Of a stretch of 64,000 bases of DNA, positions 8,965 through 17,287 are shown piece after piece. The notes beneath the pieces are model-generated. The model was not told where the DNA came from. It saw only the letters and a program-made list of their open reading frames with translations, and searched no databases. Each line of letters opens with the position of its first letter. The stretch's first letter is position 1. The DNA is from Chloroflexi bacterium bin20 (GTDB lineage: Bacteria; Chloroflexota; Anaerolineae; Aggregatilineales; Phototrophicaceae): assembly GCA_002238485.1 (NCBI GenBank), contig MPMG01000008.1, positions 62,001 to 126,000 of the forward strand, given 5' to 3'. The position numbers and the translations under genes are program-made.

Positions 8965-9999
8965 ATGGACAAATCGATAGACGACATCCGGGGGGAAGCG
9001 CTGGACAGCCTGGCGGCGATCATTGAGAACGAGGCGCTGGCGGAATGGCGCAGTCAATATGTGGGCAGGCGCGGCGCGGTCGCTATGCTCTTCCGCAATA
9101 TCGGCAGCTTGCCCGCCGAAGAGCGCGCAGCATTTGGCAAGCAGGTCAATGCCTTGCGTGGCGAGCTCGAGGGGGCATTTGACGAACGAGCAGCGCTGAT
9201 CGAAAGCCAGCGACTAGCGCGCGACCTGGAATCAGACGAGATCGATATCACGCTGCCAGCGCAACCCCGTCGCCGCGGTGGTCTGCACCCTTCCACGCGC
9301 ACTCACCGCGAATTCCAGCAAATCTGGGCGGATATGGGCTTCCAGGTCTATCGCAGCCGCGAGGTAGAAGCAGACGACTTCAATTTCACGCTGCTTAATC
9401 TGCCACCGCATCATCCAGCGCGCGATATGCAAGATACCTTCTATACCAGCGATCCGCGCGTGCTTCTGCGGACGCATACTTCGCCTGGGCAGATCCGCGC
9501 CATGCGAGAACTGGGCGACGCCGGCAGCAAGCCTATCCGCGTCATCTTGCCGGGCATGTGCTATCGCCAGGAGCAGGTTACCGCCCGCAGTGAAATCCAG
9601 TTTACGCAGGTCGAAGGCCTGGCGATCGGTCGCAACATCCGCATGAGCGACTTGAAAGGCACGATTGCCGAGTTCGCCAAGCGCATGTATCAGCCCGATG
9701 CCCGCGTGCGCTTCCGCGCTTCGTATTTCCCTTTCACCGAACCCAGCATGGAAGTCGATGTCGAGTGCTTCCTCTGTGGTGGCGAAGGCTGCCGGGTCTG
9801 CAAGTACAGCGGCTGGCTGGAGATCGCCGGCAGCGGCATGGTGCATCCCGATGTGCTGCGCAATGGCGGTTATGACCCGGCCGAGTGGAGCGGATTCGCC
9901 TTTGGCATGGGTCCCGAGCGCATCACCATGTTGAAGCACGGCATCCAGGATATCCGTTATTTCTGGGGCAACGATCTGCGCTTTTTGCGGCAGTTCTAG
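8965..9999 (+). CDS. pheS: Phenylalanyl-tRNA synthetase alpha subunit
   Basis: This 344-residue catalytic subunit charges tRNA-Phe as an alpha2-beta2 enzyme with PheT. It has an N-terminal coiled coil (about 1-85), then a class II core: motif 2 around PGMCYRQEQVTARSEIQFTQ, and motif 3 in GFAFGMGPERITMLKHGI near the C-terminus. A CFLCGGEGCRVCKYSG segment has four cysteines that may bind zinc, as in many bacterial PheS. The ATG at 8965 is preceded by AAAAGGGGA. Expression is expected to be controlled by the T-box leader immediately upstream. Unusually, pheT is not next; a glycosyltransferase gene lies between. Confidence 0.97.
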   Translation: MDKSIDDIRGEALDSLAAIIENEALAEWRSQYVGRRGAVAMLFRNIGSLPAEERAAFGKQVNALRGELEGAFDERAALIESQRLARDLESDEIDITLPAQPRRRGGLHPSTRTHREFQQIWADMGFQVYRSREVEADDFNFTLLNLPPHHPARDMQDTFYTSDPRVLLRTHTSPGQIRAMRELGDAGSKPIRVILPGMCYRQEQVTARSEIQFTQVEGLAIGRNIRMSDLKGTIAEFAKRMYQPDARVRFRASYFPFTEPSMEVDVECFLCGGEGCRVCKYSGWLEIAGSGMVHPDVLRNGGYDPAEWSGFAFGMGPERITMLKHGIQDIRYFWGNDLRFLRQF

Positions 10000-10020
10000 G
10001 GCGAGCGCAGGAGAAAATCG

Positions 10021-11925
10021 TTGGCTTTAATCAGGCGCAAGCAATCTTCACATGATTGGCAGCAGCGACTGGCGCATTGGCTGTGCGCGCTGCCAGTGCT
10101 GCTAGTCGTGGCTTGGCTGGGCATCCGCCAAGCCGACCTCTACCCGCCCAGCGTCGATGAGTTCTACTCCATGATCAACGTCGGCTTCACGGCCGAAAGC
10201 GCCTATTCGCCCGGGCAAGTGCTGGAATCGCTGCAGCGCAACAGCGCCAACCACAGTCCTCTCTACTTCATCTTGCTCAATCTGTGGGGACGTCTGGTCG
10301 GGGGCGAGATCGCGCTGGCTCGCATGTTGACTGTCTTCTGCGGGCTGCTCTCGCTGGCGATGGTCTACCGGCTGGGGCGCGACTTCATTGCGCCACTGGC
10401 CGGGCTGATCGCGCTGGTTCTGGCGGCGAGCAGTACATTCTACAACTTCTACATCGCCTATGCGCGCATGTATCCGCTGCTGGCGCTGTTGGGCGGCATC
10501 ACGCTTTGGCTGTATCTGCGGCTTGTGCAGAGGCAGACACCCGCCACGCGCGCCGACTATCTGGCATTGACAGCAGCGACTTATGCGCTGGCAAACACGA
10601 ATGTATTCAGCGCGCCGCTCTTTCTGGCGCTGGCAGCCTATCACTTGCTGCATGTGCGCAAAGACGGGCGCTGGCTAAAAGTGTCGCTGTCGATTGGCGC
10701 GGGGCTGCTGCTCTTCGCGCCCTGGCTGACGATCTTGCTCGGTCCTGGCATCGAACGCGCCTACTGGTATCTGGGGGGTGGGCGCGCCTCCCTGCTGGAC
10801 AACCTGGCTGCCTGGCTGACGGTCACCTTCAATGGCAGTTGGCTGCTATTCTTCATTGCTGCGGCGGGATGGCTGCTTTGCCTGCGCGCCCGGCTGCCTG
10901 CCCTGCGCTCAATAGGCTTGATCGGGCTTTATTTTCTGCTGGCGCTAGGCTTGATAGCCGAGCTGACTGGCATTCTGTACCCCAATAATATGCGCTATGC
11001 CATGGCCGGCTGGATTCCGATTATGCTATGTCTGGCGGCCGCGCATTTTGGCTTGCTGCAGCGGCGAGCCTGGCTGGGTTTGCTGACGTTGCTGTGGCTG
11101 GCGGCAGGAGTTTCCTTCCAGCAGATCCCCGACTGGCAGCCCTTCTTCAACGGCCGCGAGTTGGCATTCGCAGAACCGCCCTGGCAAGTCGTCAGCCGTT
11201 TGGCGCAGGCAGAAGCCGAGGCGCCGACAATCAGTTGGTATCGATTTGGCGAAGGGCATCTCGTTTGGGGCGGGCATATAGGCTATCCGCAAAGCGAGTA
11301 TTACTTCAACGATCGCGGCATCAACTTTCAGACCTTCGTCAAGCCTGATCGTTTTGAAAAGCATGCGCGCCATCTCGCGCTGAGCGTACCCTGGCACTGG
11401 GTGGTTTATGACGAGTCGCTGGTCGATGAAAGGGCGGCTGCGGCGCTGGACGATGTCATGAGGCCGGTGAATTATCGCCCCTGCGAGACCCTGGCTTTCG
11501 GGCGAGATGGCGTGCTGGTCAAATACAGTTGGGAGACGTTGGCTTGCCGAGACTTGGCAGCAACTGCCTATCAGTCGGCGCTGGTCGATTACGAATTCTA
11601 TGGCGCGGCGCTGACGCAAGACGCGACACAACTGCTGGCGATGGATCGCTGGCTGCCGCGTGAGACCGCCCCGCCGCCTACTATCAATCTGTCGCTGCAA
11701 TTGCTCGACTCGGATTCGCAGCGCCTTGCCAGCCTCGACCTGCCGCTGGAAACCCGCCCGGGCTTGCGACAGTCGGCGCTTGATATCAGCACTGTCCCGG
11801 CCGGCGAATACCGGCTGATGGCTATCGTCTATGACAGCCAAACCATGCAGCGCAGTGACTGGCAGGATGGCGGCGAAGTATCAAAGATGCGCCAGCTTGC
11901 CACCATCATCATTCCCGAAAATTAA
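10021..11925 (+). CDS. GT39-like (ArnT/PMT) membrane glycosyltransferase, paralogue 2
   Basis: This 634-residue GT-C membrane protein is a paralogue of the gene at 6710-8629 over its whole length, including the soluble tail (LRQSALDISTVPAGEYRLMA here, LRQFELDIAELPAGNYALFA there). It keeps the canonical first-loop Asp-Glu (YPPSVDEFYS, D46-E47) that is typical of active polyprenyl-phosphate-sugar-dependent enzymes. It begins with TTG at 10021, which has AGGAG eight bases upstream; no closer ATG fits the family alignment. It lies 21 bp after pheS and 39 bp before pheT, so it should be co-transcribed with them under the T-box. The acceptor is unknown. Confidence 0.87.
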   Translation: MALIRRKQSSHDWQQRLAHWLCALPVLLVVAWLGIRQADLYPPSVDEFYSMINVGFTAESAYSPGQVLESLQRNSANHSPLYFILLNLWGRLVGGEIALARMLTVFCGLLSLAMVYRLGRDFIAPLAGLIALVLAASSTFYNFYIAYARMYPLLALLGGITLWLYLRLVQRQTPATRADYLALTAATYALANTNVFSAPLFLALAAYHLLHVRKDGRWLKVSLSIGAGLLLFAPWLTILLGPGIERAYWYLGGGRASLLDNLAAWLTVTFNGSWLLFFIAAAGWLLCLRARLPALRSIGLIGLYFLLALGLIAELTGILYPNNMRYAMAGWIPIMLCLAAAHFGLLQRRAWLGLLTLLWLAAGVSFQQIPDWQPFFNGRELAFAEPPWQVVSRLAQAEAEAPTISWYRFGEGHLVWGGHIGYPQSEYYFNDRGINFQTFVKPDRFEKHARHLALSVPWHWVVYDESLVDERAAAALDDVMRPVNYRPCETLAFGRDGVLVKYSWETLACRDLAATAYQSALVDYEFYGAALTQDATQLLAMDRWLPRETAPPPTINLSLQLLDSDSQRLASLDLPLETRPGLRQSALDISTVPAGEYRLMAIVYDSQTMQRSDWQDGGEVSKMRQLATIIIPEN

Positions 11926-11964
11926 TTGCCGAGCGATCAATCAGGTGAAAGGACAAGACAAACC

Positions 11965-14511
11965 ATGCTGGTACCCATTTCCTGGCTGCGTGACTTTGTA
12001 GATATGGACATTCCGGTTGAGTTGCTGGCCGAGCGGCTGACTTTGGCCGGGCTGGAAGTAGCGCAGATTCGCTATATCGGCGTTCCGCAGCAGCATCTGC
12101 CCGACCTGCGACAGCCGACTTCCGACCATCTGGTGTGGGAGCGCGACAAGCTGCTGCTGGGGCGCATCTGCGAGGTGCGCGCGCATCCCAATGCCGACCG
12201 GCTGGTGTTGGCCATGGTCGATTATGGCGCGGACGAGCTTGAGCAGTGCGTCACTGGCGCGCCAAACTTGTTCCCCTACAAAGACCAGGGCTTCATCAAT
12301 CCGCCGATCTGGAGTGCATTTGCGCAGGAAGGCGCGACCGTCTGGGATGGGCACAGCGACAAGCCGCGAACGATGATATTGAAAGGGCGCGAACTGCGCG
12401 GCATCTACAACAAGAGCATGGTCTGCTCGGAAAAAGAGCTGGGCATCTCGGACGAGCACGAAGGCGTAATCGTCCTGGAGCACGACGATAGCTTTGCAGC
12501 GGGCAGGCCATTTGCCGATGTGCTGGGCGATGTCGTGCTGGATATCGAATTTACGCCCAATCTGGCGCGCTGCTTGAGTATGATCGGCGTGGCGCGCGAG
12601 GTCGCGGCGCTGCTAGACAAGCCAATGCGCTATCCGTCATACGATTTCATTGCCAAAGGCGCGCCTATCTCCGAGCAGGTCGCCCTCGATATTCGCGAGC
12701 CAGAACTGAATCCGCGCTTCACATTGACGTTGCTGCGCGATTGCCAGGTAAAGCCATCGCCATTTTGGCTGCAGCACCGACTCAAGCTGATCGGCCAGCG
12801 TCCGCGCAACAACATCGTCGATATCACCAACTACATCACTTTCGAGCTGGGGCAGCCCCTGCACGCTTTCGACTACGATGAACTGCAAAAACGCGCCGGT
12901 GGGCTGCCAACCATTATCACGCGCCTGCCGCAGCCGGGCGAAAAGCTGGAAACGCTGGACGATGTGCTGCGCGAGCTGGGCGATGACAGTATCCTGGTGG
13001 CGGATACCGCTGGCGCGCTGGCATTGGGCGGTGTAATGGGCGGCGGCGAAACTGAAATCAGCGACAAGACTCGCAATGTGCTGCTGGAAGCGGCGGCCTG
13101 GAACAACATCAGCATCCGCAAGACCATCCGCGAGCAGCGCATCCATACCGAAGCCTCGACCCGCTTCAGCCGTGGCGTGCACCCGTCTCAGGCGATTTTG
13201 GGCGGCAGCCGCGGCATCGAATTGATGCGGCAGCTGGGCGGTGGCACGGTGGCGCAGGGACTGCTGGATGCCTACCCCAAACCACCACCAGCGGTCACAG
13301 TCGAATTGCCGATCGCGCGCGTGAACAAGCTGCTGGGCATGGAAGTTTCCTTGGATCAAGCGGCGGATGTGCTGCGGCGGTTGGAGTTTGCTGTGCATAT
13401 CGACGGCGAGGTCATCCAGGCGACCGCGCCCGATCATCGACTGGATATCAGCGCTGATAGCGTCGTTGGGCAAGCCGACCTGCTGGAAGAGATCGCGCGC
13501 GTCATCGGCTATGACCGCATCCCCGAGACAATCATGGCTGACGAGATGCCGCCCCAGCGCGAAAATGCGCCCCTGCTCATTGAAGAGCGCATCCGCGACA
13601 TCCTGGTCGGTCAGGGCTTGTACGAGGTCATCAATTACCGCTTCACGAGCAAGCAAACCGAAGCGCAATTGCTGCCCGCGGGCGCGGCTTCTTCGCTGCC
13701 AGACGCCAATTATGTGACCATTGCCAATCCCGCCAGCAGCGAACGAGATGTGCTGCGGCATACGTTACTGGGCAATATGCTGGAAAACGCCGTCAACAAC
13801 GCGCGCTACAACAAAGCCCAGCAGGTCTTTGAGCTGGGCAATGTCTACCTGCAAAAAGGCGACTTGCTGCCCGAAGAGCCGCTGCAGCTGGGCATCTTGC
13901 TGACGGGCGCGCGCGATGCCGATTGGTGGCAAGGCGGCGAATCGCCCGATATGGATTTCTATGACATGAAAGGCGTGCTGGAAAGCCTGCTGCATGCGTT
14001 GCACATCCCCGATTTCGCCTTCCAGCGCGGCACGCACAGCAGCTTGCATCCCGGGCGCTCGGCAGATCTGCTGATTGCTGGTGAAGTCGCCGGCAGTTTT
14101 GGCGAACTGCACCCACAAGTGGCGCAGCGCGTGAAATTGACCGCGGCGAAAGTCATCATCGGCGAAATTGCGGTCGCTCCCATGATCAAGCAGGCGCGGC
14201 GTCTGCACGATATTGTGCCCTTGCCGACGCAGCCGGCTGTGCTGGAAGATATCGCCCTGGTCGTCCGCGCCGATCTGCCCGCCAGCGAGGTCGAAGCGGT
14301 GATTCGACAAGCGGGCGGACCTTTGCTGAAAGATGTCGCGCTCTTCGATATCTACACCGGCGATCCCATCCCGCCTGGCAAGAAGAGCCTGGCTTATGCG
14401 CTGACATATCAAGACGAGACGCGCACGTTGACAGACAAGAATGCCGCGCGCATCCGCAAAAAGATCATCGGCGCGGCCCGGCATCGCCTTAATGCGGAAC
14501 TGCGGGCATAA
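11965..14511 (+). CDS. pheT: Phenylalanyl-tRNA synthetase beta subunit
   Basis: This 848-residue protein is full length for bacterial PheT. Domain order: N-terminal region MLVPISWLRDFVDMD, an OB-fold EMAP/tRNA-binding domain (about 60-200), B3/B4 editing domain (VDITNYITFELGQPLHAFDY near 275-295), B5 domain, class II-like core (RFTSKQTEAQ, NPASSERDVLRHTLLGNMLE), and a C-terminal FDX-ACB anticodon-binding domain (VLEDIALVVRADLPASEV to the end). The ATG at 11965 is preceded by AAAGGA and replaces an upstream in-frame ATG that lacks a ribosome site. The insert between residues 105 and 150 (FPYKDQGFINPPIWSAFAQE) is longer than in many homologues. Confidence 0.97.
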   Translation: MLVPISWLRDFVDMDIPVELLAERLTLAGLEVAQIRYIGVPQQHLPDLRQPTSDHLVWERDKLLLGRICEVRAHPNADRLVLAMVDYGADELEQCVTGAPNLFPYKDQGFINPPIWSAFAQEGATVWDGHSDKPRTMILKGRELRGIYNKSMVCSEKELGISDEHEGVIVLEHDDSFAAGRPFADVLGDVVLDIEFTPNLARCLSMIGVAREVAALLDKPMRYPSYDFIAKGAPISEQVALDIREPELNPRFTLTLLRDCQVKPSPFWLQHRLKLIGQRPRNNIVDITNYITFELGQPLHAFDYDELQKRAGGLPTIITRLPQPGEKLETLDDVLRELGDDSILVADTAGALALGGVMGGGETEISDKTRNVLLEAAAWNNISIRKTIREQRIHTEASTRFSRGVHPSQAILGGSRGIELMRQLGGGTVAQGLLDAYPKPPPAVTVELPIARVNKLLGMEVSLDQAADVLRRLEFAVHIDGEVIQATAPDHRLDISADSVVGQADLLEEIARVIGYDRIPETIMADEMPPQRENAPLLIEERIRDILVGQGLYEVINYRFTSKQTEAQLLPAGAASSLPDANYVTIANPASSERDVLRHTLLGNMLENAVNNARYNKAQQVFELGNVYLQKGDLLPEEPLQLGILLTGARDADWWQGGESPDMDFYDMKGVLESLLHALHIPDFAFQRGTHSSLHPGRSADLLIAGEVAGSFGELHPQVAQRVKLTAAKVIIGEIAVAPMIKQARRLHDIVPLPTQPAVLEDIALVVRADLPASEVEAVIRQAGGPLLKDVALFDIYTGDPIPPGKKSLAYALTYQDETRTLTDKNAARIRKKIIGAARHRLNAELRA

Positions 14512-14548
14512 GCCGCGCGCTGTGCCTTCCTTCGGCTTTTCGGGGGGA

Positions 14549-15565
14549 TCAATAGCCTTTTGCGCGATCCAACTGGTTGAGCAAGGGGCGGTTGTCCAGA
14601 TAGCGGCGCAGATTCTCTTTGAAGACCAGGGCGGCTTTCTCGTGATAATCGCGGGTGAAGCCAGAGATGTGCGGCGTGATGATGACATTGTCCAGCGCCC
14701 ATAGCGGACTGGTGTTGGGCAAAGGTTCTTGCTCAAAGACATCCAGCGCTGCGCCCCCGATCATCCCCGATGACAGCGCGGTGATCAGCGCCTGCTCGTC
14801 CACCACTGCCCCGCGCGCGACATTTATCAGGATGCCTCTGGGCTTCATCGCCTCGAAAACTTCGTCATTGATCAAGTGCTCGGTTTCCTTGGTGCGCGGC
14901 ACGGTGACCACCAGATAATCGCAGTCTTTTGCCATGGAAGCGACCGTATCGGCGGGATAGATGCGGTCGGGAATGTCACCACTGGGGTCGCCGGTATTGG
15001 GCAGGTGGAAGGCTTTGTCTTCGGCGGTATTGCGCAGGTCGCGCTTTGAGGCCAACACGGTCATGCCCATCGCAGCGCAGAGCCGCGCCAGCTCGCGACC
15101 GATGCTGCCGTAACCGACGATGCCGACCGTCTGCCGCTCCATATCCACGGGCATGAAGGCTTCTGCTGAGTGCTCCAGCCACTCGGATTTTGTCTGCAGA
15201 TCGAGCGCCATGCGGATTTTGTAGTTGAACATCAACATCATCATCAGGCAATAGTGCGCCATATTGGTGGCGTGGATGCCGCTGGTCGAGGTGACGATGA
15301 TGTCTTCGGCTTGCATGATGGGGTTGTGCAGCGCATGATTCACGCCGGCGGAATTGAGCTGGATCCAACGCAGCTTGGGGGCTTGCTCGGGATCGGGGTA
15401 ATAGCCGGTGGTATAGAGCACCTCGCTGCGAGCGATGGCATCGGGCGGGACAGTCGGGAAGTGCCGCTCGACTTGCAGGCGCGGCGAGATATCGCGCAGC
15501 TCGACGAGGATATCATCGGAGAAGTCGATGGCAACTGTGACGACGATGCGCTCGGATTCGGGCAT
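14549..15565 (-). CDS. D-isomer-specific 2-hydroxyacid dehydrogenase
   Basis: This 338-residue NAD(P)-dependent dehydrogenase interconverts 2-hydroxy and 2-oxo acids. The Rossmann motif is GIVGYGSIG (148-156). The catalytic triad can be seen as R251 (NVARGAVVDE), E280 (FEQEP) and H299 (TPHISG). The N-terminal substrate half is divergent, with an unusual methionine-rich stretch HYCLMMMLMFNYKIRMA. Members act on glyoxylate/hydroxypyruvate, phosphoglycerate or D-lactate; the substrate here cannot be deduced. It stands alone, converging on pheT with a 37 bp gap that shows no obvious terminator. Confidence 0.9.
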   Translation of the reverse strand: MPESERIVVTVAIDFSDDILVELRDISPRLQVERHFPTVPPDAIARSEVLYTTGYYPDPEQAPKLRWIQLNSAGVNHALHNPIMQAEDIIVTSTSGIHATNMAHYCLMMMLMFNYKIRMALDLQTKSEWLEHSAEAFMPVDMERQTVGIVGYGSIGRELARLCAAMGMTVLASKRDLRNTAEDKAFHLPNTGDPSGDIPDRIYPADTVASMAKDCDYLVVTVPRTKETEHLINDEVFEAMKPRGILINVARGAVVDEQALITALSSGMIGGAALDVFEQEPLPNTSPLWALDNVIITPHISGFTRDYHEKAALVFKENLRRYLDNRPLLNQLDRAKGY

Positions 15566-15793
15566 GGGTCAACTCCATTTGTCGCGGTGGCAACGAGTGC
15601 GCGGCATACTTTGATTTGCCGTTAAACACACTCGTTTCTGCTTACGAGGTTAGCAGGCGGCATTCCCGCGGTCAATGTGGTTTGTGGTCTGGCAGGCCTC
15701 ATATCAATGCGATAAAATACTCACATCAAATACATAATCCAATAGCATGCTGAAAAGTAGACTATGGTAGTTTTGCAGCGAGCAGGAGGTGTC

Positions 15794-16138
15794 ATGAGCG
15801 AATGGAAAGACATCACAATCGCTCAGCACGACGAAAAGCGCAGCACGAGACCGACGGCCGACGATAGTGAGTTGAGCAAGCAAGTATTTGTGCTGTCAGA
15901 CATACCCCCACCGCGCTGGGTGGACATTTGCAATGCCATAATGATTGCTGAGCCTGGCCGGCTGGGCAGGATGGGAGAAATCCACAAGCACAATCTGGTT
16001 GTCTGGGGCGGTCCCAAGATATTTGATGAGTGGGATGCCGAGCATCTCAAAAAGCTGGTGGATTACGCAAATGAAAAGTACCGCGAGACTCTGGAACCGG
16101 TGGATCTCAGTGGATTCGACGCATTCGGTCGTCACTAG
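15794..16138 (+). CDS. Hypothetical soluble protein
   Basis: This 114-residue protein is of unknown function. The start at 15794 is well supported by AGGAGGT seven bases upstream. It is polar, with an N-terminal charged segment and a central IPPPRWVDICNAIMIA / KHNLVVWGGPKIFDEW region, and a helical C-terminus. There is no signal peptide and no recognisable fold. The next gene, a membrane coiled-coil protein, starts on the base after this stop codon, so the pair is probably one functional unit. A run reading ATGCGATAAAATAC about 80 bp upstream could contain the promoter -10 element. Confidence 0.65.
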   Translation: MSEWKDITIAQHDEKRSTRPTADDSELSKQVFVLSDIPPPRWVDICNAIMIAEPGRLGRMGEIHKHNLVVWGGPKIFDEWDAEHLKKLVDYANEKYRETLEPVDLSGFDAFGRH

Positions 16139-16456
16139 ATGATTGATGAAAACCTCATCTTGGTCTTGGGATTTGTTGCCGTGCTGTTTGCGGTCTTGGG
16201 TGGAGTTTGGACCGCGTACAAGCTGCTCGGGCATGCTATCCACAGAGAGCTTACCAATCAAGGCGAGCGGATCGGCAATCTGGAGGCGAAGGTCGACAAT
16301 CACGAGAAGGAAGTGAACAAGCGCCTAGACCGTGAAATGACACGCCGTCATCAAAGTGAGAAAGAAGCTCAGGACGGACGCGCAAACCTGGCTACGCGAA
16401 TTTTAGTGGTCGAAAAAAATGTTCGCCGTATTGCTGGCGATCGGCTAGACGACTGA
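16139..16456 (+). CDS. Small membrane-anchored coiled-coil protein
   Basis: This 105-residue protein has one N-terminal hydrophobic helix (LILVLGFVAVLFAVLGGVWT, 6-25) and then a long charged helix with heptad-like spacing (RIGNLEAKVDNHEKEVNKRL and following). The architecture suggests a membrane-tethered rod facing the cytoplasm or cell wall, but no family is recognised. It abuts the stop codon of the preceding hypothetical gene with no gap, so translation is probably coupled. fabI follows 30 bp later with its own GGTGAGG ribosome site and may be read from the same transcript. Confidence 0.65.
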   Translation: MIDENLILVLGFVAVLFAVLGGVWTAYKLLGHAIHRELTNQGERIGNLEAKVDNHEKEVNKRLDREMTRRHQSEKEAQDGRANLATRILVVEKNVRRIAGDRLDD

Positions 16457-16486
16457 ACAATAAATCAGCAACTTGGTGAGGACAAC

Positions 16487-17287
16487 ATGGGACTGCTGGA
16501 TGGCAAGGTCGCCTTGATTTTCGGCGTCGCCAACAAAAATTCGATCGGCTGGGGGATTGCGCGCGCCCTGCATCGTGAAGGCGCAACGATCGCGCTGAGC
16601 TATGCCATGGGCAAACTGGCGCGCCGTGTCAAGCCGCTGGGTGAATCGCTTGGCTGCGAGTTGATGCTGCAAGCCAATGTAGGCAATGCCGACGAGCTGG
16701 ATGCCGTCTTTGCCGCGGTCGAAGAGCGTTATGGCAAGCTGGATGTGCTGGTGCACTCGGTGGCATTTGCCGAACGCGATTCCCTCAGTGGACGCTTTGT
16801 AGACATGCGACGAGATGCGCTGCTGAGCGCCATCGACATCAGCGCCGTCAGCCTGATTGAGCTAACCCGCCGCGCCGAAGCCCTGATGCGCGAAGGCGGC
16901 AGCATCATGAGCCTGACCTATAATGCCTCGCGAAAGGTCATCCCCAACTACAACGCCATGGCCATCGCCAAAGCCGCTCTGGAGGCGATTACCATGTATC
17001 TGGCGGCGGATGTGGGACGCAGCAAAATCCGCGTCAATGCCATCAGCGCCGGCGCAATCAAGACCCTGTCTGCGGGCGGCATTGCTGGCTTCCGCGATCT
17101 CTTGAAATACGCCGAGGCAACCTCGCCCATGAACGAACTGGTCAGCCAAGATGATGTGGGCGATCTGGCGCTATTCCTGGCGTCGGATTTGTCACGGCGC
17201 ATCACCGGCGAAGTCATTTATGTCGATGCCGGCTACAACATCATGGGCTATACCGATGTCCATGCGCTGATGCAGGCGGATGCTTAG
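16487..17287 (+). CDS. fabI: Enoyl-[acyl-carrier-protein] reductase (NADH)
   Basis: Catalyses the last reduction of each fatty-acid elongation cycle. The 266 residues form a short-chain dehydrogenase fold with the FabI-type cofactor loop GVANKNSIGWGIA (13-25). The active-site Y-x6-K motif is Y155-NAMAIA-K162, with the second tyrosine at 145. The substrate-binding GAIKTLSAGGIAGF region is typical. No other fatty-acid synthesis gene is close. The 3' end overlaps the convergent transporter gene by four bases. Confidence 0.96.
   Translation: MGLLDGKVALIFGVANKNSIGWGIARALHREGATIALSYAMGKLARRVKPLGESLGCELMLQANVGNADELDAVFAAVEERYGKLDVLVHSVAFAERDSLSGRFVDMRRDALLSAIDISAVSLIELTRRAEALMREGGSIMSLTYNASRKVIPNYNAMAIAKAALEAITMYLAADVGRSKIRVNAISAGAIKTLSAGGIAGFRDLLKYAEATSPMNELVSQDDVGDLALFLASDLSRRITGEVIYVDAGYNIMGYTDVHALMQADA

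Noticed and set aside
12637..13761. 374-codon open frame opposite pheT
   Set aside because: It lies wholly within pheT, has no ribosome site and its sequence is Q/R/H-rich without any known fold.
14512..14548. Terminator between pheT and the convergent dehydrogenase
   Set aside because: The 37 bp gap has no clear GC hairpin followed by T residues on either strand.
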